64,000 nucleotides of DNA from Romanomermis culicivorax (Eukaryota; Nematoda; Enoplea; Mermithida; Mermithidae). Each line of letters starts with the position of its first letter. The first letter of the stretch is position 1. The stretch is from assembly GCA_963922205.1 (NCBI GenBank), contig CAWUHX010000037.1, positions 1,054,001-1,118,000 of the forward strand, written 5' to 3'. Position numbers and translations under genes: made by a program. Below the pieces are notes generated by a model, which saw nothing but the letters and a program-made list of their open reading frames with translations, had not been told where the DNA came from and did no database searches. Below, piece by piece: positions 58,707 to 64,000 of this stretch.

Positions 58707-61214
58707 TTATTAGGTATAGTGGTTCCAGTGGTATCATGTACGAAAGTATACATACCACACAGAACTGATGTGCTTATTAAGGCAAGATTATGGGAACGAT
58801 CATCTAAAACAGATCTGAATTGTTTGGTCATAGAAGGAAATAAAGAGGAAAAGAAATTCAGAGTTGATAGCACACTGGTTGATGGTAAACGGGAAGACTT
58901 TGTTCTGATGATTTCGAATAATATGGGTTCCGGATGCCAATTGCAACCTAATCAGGTTGTAGGCTACTGTGACTCAATATTACAAGAAAATTCAGGAGTA
59001 TCAGATGTACAAAGTACGAGTTGTGGGATATTTAATGTTGAAGATAATTTTAATGCCACTCCCAGAATGTCGGTGCATGATGCATTGGCATTTAGGGAAG
59101 GGCTATATAAAATGATCTCCAAAGCTGATATCAATGAGGAATTAAAGGAAAAAGCAGTGGCAAAACTGTCTAAATACAGGGATGTTTTCAGCTTACCCAA
59201 TGATCCTTTAACTACAACACCGTATCTTATGTGCAAAATTGATACTGGTAATGCAATGCCAGTGGCAAAGCATTATTACAGAGCTCCCATTAACCAAAGA
59301 ACAGGGATTAGAGCTCAAGTCCAAGACATGTTAGATAAAGGAGTTATTGAACCCAGCCGCTCACCATGGGCTGCTCCACTTTTCCTAGTCGGGAAAAAGG
59401 ATGGTTCCATGAGACCAGTTGTGGATTTCAGAGGTATAAATGAAGTTACTAAGGACGATAGGTATCCTATACCTAGAATGGATGACTATTTGGATTGTCT
59501 AGGTAATGCCAAATTTTATACCACTTTGGATCTAAAGTCTGGATATTGGCAAGTCCCACTTGAGGAAAGTAGCAAGGAGAAAACTGCATTTATATGTCAG
59601 GAAGGCCTATATCAGTTTAAAGTTATGCCTTTCGGACTTAAAAATGCACCTGCAGAGTTTCAAAGAATGATGGAGAGAGTGTTGCATGGTCTAGTCTGGA
59701 GAGTCTGCCTGGTGTATATTAATGATATCATTGTGTTCTCCAAGACTTATGAGGAACATTTGGAGAATTTAGAATTGGTCTTGCAAGCTCTTCGGAAAGC
59801 AAAGCTAACACTTAAACCCGAGAAGTGTGAATTTCTTCCAAAAAGTGTTCATTTTCTCGGACACATACTGGACGAAAATGGAATCTCACCAGATCCGAAA
59901 AAAGTGAAGGCTATTACGGAATTCGAATTTCCCAATAGCGTTAAGCGTATGCAATGATTTCTGGGGATACTGCAATGGTGTAAGGAATTTATCCCAAACC
60001 TTGCAAATCTTGCAGAACCGTTGTATAAGCTTACCGCTACAGGAAAGAAGAAGTTCCGAGCGACAGACGAACATCGCCAAGCGTTTGAGGAACTGAAAAA
60101 AGCGCTCACCTCAGTGCCATTTCTATGGTATCCTGTTTTGGATGGAACTGCGGAGTTCATTCTCCAAACAGATGCCAGTGGAACTGCACTGGGAGCAGTA
60201 CTTTATCAGAAGACTAAAGATGACCAATGGGTAAGAGCCTATAGCAGCCGAATCCTTAAGGAAGACGAGAGGAAGTGGTGTGCTACAGAGCGAGAATGCC
60301 TAGCGGTTGTCTATGGTCTTAGAGTTTACCGACACTATTTGTTTGGACAAAAAGTATTGATCAAAACTGATCATAAACCTCTTTTATCTATGAAAGTTAA
60401 TACTCAAACTAATGATAAATTGAAAAGATGGTATTCCATTATAAATCAATTTAATCATAGATTGGAGTATGTGCCCGGTAGACAAAACGCAATGGCTGAT
60501 TTTCTCTCAAGGAAAGATGAACCCGAAGACGCTAAGGACAAGAACCCACCAAAATGGGAATATGTCTTCAAAATTCAATTTCGTAATTTCGGAACTCAAA
60601 CCAATGAAATTGAAACCCAAATATTGGTACAACAATTTCAGAGGATGAGGGACGAAGAAGTTGAAAGTAGAGACGAAAAAATTGTCCCCAAGCAGACCAA
60701 GGAATTGATGGATATTCAGGAATTGACGGTAACAAAGGACAATATTGCACCAACTACCAAAGATATATTGCAGAGCAGAAATGAAATGCAGAAGCTTACG
60801 GTAGTTGATGCAGTCACAACTAGAAGACAAGCAAAACTTCAGGATCAGAGTGCACAAAATCAAGAACAGGGTACATCTGTACCAAGTGATCCTGAAAACA
60901 TTGCTTGGCTTTTCCCGAATAGAGAGAAAGAGTTTGAAGAGGTGAAGGAAGGAGAAAGTGAAGAGAGGAATGATGATAAGATCAATTATCCAATTGATCT
61001 AAACTTTATCGCTCAATTGCAAAAAGAAGACACTAATCTTACCCCAATTTGGGAAAGATTAGGGGGGTCAAAAGCACTAGGAAGTATCATAGTGGATTCT
61101 ATGAGGATAACGGAGTTCTTTATAGGGAAACTGAGGGATGTGGCCATGATCAGATCGTGGTCCCGAATTCCCTCAGAGACAGCATTCTTCACCAATATCA
61201 CGGAGCCGTTATAA
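58707..61214 (+). pseudogene. RT and RNase H, element D
   Basis: Same frame as the protease. The connector is followed by RT with FIEPSRSPW-like [30 protein letters not shown], and an active site that reads YIND where YIDD is expected (AAT at about 59721), which should abolish polymerase activity. TGA at 59955-59957 lies in the RT thumb region. RNase H is complete: QTDASGTALGAVLYQ, ATERECLAVVYG and KTDHKPLLSM. A Glu/Lys-rich linker leads to the integrase. The frame ends at 61214 after a shift near a G run at 61062. Confidence 0.88.
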
Positions 61215-62332
61215 TGACACACCAAGGGTTCAAAAGAACTCTGAGTGTTGTCAAACAGCAGTTCTGGTGGCCTGGCATTGAAAAAGATGTCAGAAATTGG
61301 TTGAAGTTTTGTCCTGTCTGCCAAGTGGCTACTCCCGGTAAAAGCTCCATATGCCCATTGATACCCATTATACCGGAGGGTCCCTTTGATATTGTGTCTG
61401 TGGACATAGTAGGGATTGCTCCCTTGAGGGAACGTCGCCCATATGTCATTGTCTTTCAGGATTATTTCACTAAATGGGTTGAAGTGATTCCTGATCAGAC
61501 GGCTGAAACCATAGTGGATGCATTCTTAGAGCATGTGATATTTAGGCATGGTACCCCAAGAAAACTTCTTAGTGATAATGGATCTGGATTTAATTCAGAT
61601 CTTATGAAAGCAGTCTGTAAACTGTTAGAGTGCAGAAAAATTTTCACAACAGCATACCACCCACAGGGTAATGGTATGGTTGAGAGATTTAACCAAACTC
61701 TAATAAAGCAGCGGCGAAAAGTTGCAATTGAGGATAACAATAAATGGCCAAGGTACCTCAGCGCAGTGGTATTTGCATATAATGCCACACCCCACGCAGC
61801 AACGAAATGCTCGCCATTTTCACTGCTGCGGGGGCATGAAGCAAATTTCGGTATCAATTTCACTGCTGCTCTTAGAATAGTCATGCCTAATGACTATGAG
61901 GCTTACAAGTATGTTTTGGCTACCCATCTTACAAATTTGTACGAAAGTATCGCCGAAAACATACAAAAAGCCGCTAAGGACAGCAAGAAATATTTTGATA
62001 ACAAAATTAAAACTTCTGGTTTTAAAAATCAAGATTGGGTTCTGTTGAAAGTGGACAGACAGAAAAAATTGGGGTTACCTTGGCAAGGACCATATATCAT
62101 CATCGATGATAAAAGATTGAAAGACAATGTGCTCACAATAGCGCATTGGAATAACCCGCTTAAAAAGCAGGTCGTATCGGCAAGTAGGCTAAAACACTTT
62201 CGATACGAAGGTACCAGATGGTCTCGACACGAAATGTCGCATGTCTTCCGGGATACTCCAGTTAACGCAACTGGAAATCTCGCAGAGACCGAAGATCATC
62301 CGGTCGTTATTTCTGTGTCTAAAAATTTTTAG
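61049..62332 (+). pseudogene. Integrase, element D
   Basis: Frame shifted relative to RNase H at about 61062. It has the H-H-C-C finger (HQYHGAVIMTHQG ... CPVCQ) and a catalytic core with VDIVG, LSDNGSGFN and GMVERFNQ (Asp, Asp and Glu kept). The C-terminal GPY module is LPWQGPYIIIDDKR followed by SASRLKHF. It is otherwise complete to TAG at 62330-62332. No chromodomain. Confidence 0.9.
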
Positions 62333-62749
62333 CGGAAAATGCCCTATACGTGTATTTTATGTCAATAAAATTTTTATTTTTTGTGTTATTTAACCGATTG
62401 ATATTCATTTAATACCTTTTTTAAAATTTGTGTTGCGAAGGGTCAAATTTTCAGAATAATATTGTTAATTTGTACACCCGACGCTAAAAATTTTGGATTA
62501 CATTTTGGGAGGTTTACGACCAATTTTCATTCTCTATTTCAAAAGTGGTGTTTTTTCTTGTGCTCCGCATCCCACAAATCTTTTTGAGCAAAATCTTTCA
62601 TCCAGCCCAAGGACCCGTTAAAATTATTTTCGGTAATTTCGTATATTGTATTGATATTGAAGTAACGATAAATGTTCTTTAACATTTTGTTTACTTTAGA
62701 AGATACAAGGCGGAATTCAAGAAAAAATTTTTCAAAAAATTTTTTTTGA
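62333..62749 (+). other. Spacer between integrase and ORF3, element D
   Basis: AT-rich non-coding stretch with an AATAAA at about 62364. It corresponds in position to 21429-21938 of A. Confidence 0.4.
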
Positions 62750-62861
62750 ATGTCCAAATTAGGGGTCGCGCCTTTCCTGCGAAATTATTGCACGCACGCC
62801 GACCAGGTTAAGGCGGGCCAACCCCAAGGCCGCCAAAACAATCATTATTTTTTGACTGACG
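62750..62861 (+). CDS. ORF3 exon 1, element D
   Basis: ATG at 62750, 37 codons plus one base, then GACG|GTAAGT, a strong donor. The end of the peptide (QVKAGQPQGRQNN.YFLTD) is similar to the end of exon 1 in A/B (YVRWAEQQPHQND..FACD). It is too short to be noticed alone; the match in place, phase and sequence to A supports it. Confidence 0.6.
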
Positions 62862-63481
62862 GTAAGTTTTAATTTAATTATTTCTTGGTATGTGGGACGA
62901 ATTCGCCCATTTAGGTGTCTTAGGAATGGTTTCTTCACACTCAATTTTCTGAATGGGCCAACCAAGGGGAAAACGAGTTCGGAGAAAAGTTTCTAAAATG
63001 TTAGGATAGGTGAAAAGAAAAAACCTAATGGATTTACGGCCCTTAAAAAGCCAAAATCTAATGGTTTTTACCTTGGATCTGATTCCGAAGCATTTATTTT
63101 TGGTTTTATTAAAGCCCCTGGTTTACTAAATTTATTTCTTGGATTAATTAAAACCTTAATTGGTTATTTATTCACTATTTAATTTTGGTACTGAGGCGTG
63201 AAGTTATCGCTAGGGTAAGTGGTAAATTGACGGCGGCCAACGTCGAGAAGCGAGAGGTGGTGCAAATGTGAGGTTCCTGAAAAATCGGTGTAGCATTTGC
63301 CGTAACCACTGGGCCTGCTTACTTTATGACTTTGACACCTAACCTCACTTATTAATTTATTTTCCCCACGCTAAATCTTTTTCTTAATTTGGTGCCGGTC
63401 AAAGTTGATTATTTAATTGGTGGTGGTGGCCTAATGCCTGATTTATAAAGGGTCAAGGGGCAAATTCTTTTTGATTTTTAG
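62862..63481 (+). other. Predicted ORF3 intron, element D
   Basis: 620 nt between GACG|GTAAGTTTTAATT and TTTTTGATTTTTAG|ACTAT. Both sites fit short nematode-type signals. AT-rich, many stops in all frames. Phase 1, as in A and B. A second GTAAGT at 63215 is an alternative donor. Confidence 0.6.
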
Positions 63482-64000
63482 ACTATAACATCAAGCATCT
63501 GGTCGGCGTCATAGAGATCGAACAATGGTTCGCCGGTGCGATGGGTTATTGGCCGCAACGACCAATGGAACCCGAACGGGTCCAGGGTGGCAACGTCCAA
63601 CCAATCCTGAAGCAATTGGCCACAAGCCAGTTTCGGGGGCTAGGCGTTGTCGGATTCGACGTCGAAAAGGTCAAGAAGATCGAGGTATGTATCATACCTT
63701 ATAAGGTAGCGATCCAGAACCCGGAAGGGAAAGAGTTCGCTAGGCTGGTGTCATTTGCACATATAGATGGTTCCAGCTTTGTTATCGACCTTACAACATT
63801 GAAGCCGCAGGAATGGGATCTTTTGATTTCATTCCTTTCATCAGTGGATCGTTTCTTGGTCAGTTTCAAAGTTGTGGACGATCTAGTTGCAATTTTGAGC
63901 GTCTACGGATCCGGGTCAGGGGCCTCGACTCATGATAAGATGAAAATTATACAGGCCCGTATACTCCAAGGATTTGGAAAATATTGGGACTGTGAAATTT
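63482..64000 (+). CDS. ORF3 exon 2, element D: exonuclease-like, cut by window edge
   Basis: Open from the acceptor to the end of the window (about 173 codons). After a first block similar to A (NIKHLVGVIEIEQW against NVKRLTRVADLESW) comes QFRGLGVVGFDVE, exonuclease motif I with Asp at 63658-63660 and Glu at 63664-63666. Then there is a strand/helix stretch like A's (LVSFAHIDGSSFVIDLTTLK, EWDLLISFLS) and a motif II candidate FLVSFKVVDDLVAIL with Asp at 63877-63882. Motif III would lie to the right. The similarity to A is moderate, so the domain has been kept over a long time. The exonuclease call is based on motifs and on the A/B comparison. Confidence 0.65.

Larger units (their letters stand above)
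55025..64000 (+). mobile_element. Element D: second gypsy family, runs off the right edge
   Basis: Plus strand. Probable 5' LTR, primer site, Gag, protease, RT, RNase H and integrase, then a split ORF3 that continues past 64000. The 3' LTR is outside, so boundaries cannot be proven. Protein similarity to A is clear in pol and ORF3 but low in Gag, and the LTRs are unrelated, so it is a separate family. Lesions: TGA at 56326, 58206, 58704 and 59955, and frameshifts near 56555, 57840 and 61062. Confidence 0.85.

Overview
This is eukaryotic, AT-rich, intron-bearing DNA from an animal, most likely a nematode. The evidence is two split exons of a receptor guanylyl cyclase-type ectodomain, short T-rich TTTCAG-like acceptors, an RTE-type LINE, a mariner, and several Ty3/gypsy retrotransposons. 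The low-complexity ORF3 proteins remind me, from memory only, of predicted proteins of the mermithid Romanomermis. I cannot prove the species. I see no bacterial genes, operons, CRISPR arrays, tRNA or rRNA genes.

Layout. (1) 1-9.4 kb: host DNA with two phase-compatible exons of an ANF-receptor-like domain (1273-1379 and 7694-8038) around a 6.3 kb intron. The intron is full of repeats: a GC-rich 97-bp palindrome, an inverted repeat pair, a foldback-type end, and a ~98-bp tandem array. (2) 9.4-32.5 kb: two old gypsy remnants, E (minus strand) and C (plus strand), meet head to head near 14.05 kb. A young 14.2-kb gypsy element, A (minus strand, 15230-29394), sits inside C. Its LTRs are 592 bp and about 98% identical, and its target duplication is CTAC. 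(3) 32.8-38.9 kb: a decayed RTE LINE, a foldback-like element, and a DD34D mariner fossil. (4) 39.7-53.3 kb: element B, the same family as A, plus strand, target duplication CTTG, heavily mutated. (5) 53.4-55.0 kb: a second foldback-like element and an inverted copy of the 98-bp satellite repeat. (6) 55.0 kb to the right edge: element D, a different gypsy family, running out of the window.

Main finding. Both gypsy families (A/B/C/E and D) carry an extra gene, ORF3, after the integrase, in the place where errantiviruses carry env. It is not env-like. Its second exon opens with what looks like a DEDDy 3'-5' exonuclease fold of the RNase D/WRN/MUT-7 type. In A and B the three motifs are GFDTE, an Asp in the expected second position, and Y-x3-D. 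In D the first two are visible before the window ends. In A, B and D the gene is split by a predicted GT-AG intron at the same place and in the same phase (phase 1): a short first exon of 37-46 codons, then an intron of ~420-620 nt, then the exonuclease exon. In A/B/C ORF3 continues into a Pro/Lys/Arg-rich, disordered region and a conserved C-terminal domain, for about 1,600 residues in all.

How the genes fit. Gag (coiled coil, capsid, CHHC zinc knuckle), protease, RT, RNase H and integrase appear to be one long Gag-Pol frame. The breaks seen in each copy (single-base indels and isolated stops) are mutations compared with the sister copies. ORF3 would need splicing, so it is likely made from a separate mRNA. 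No copy here looks autonomous as read.
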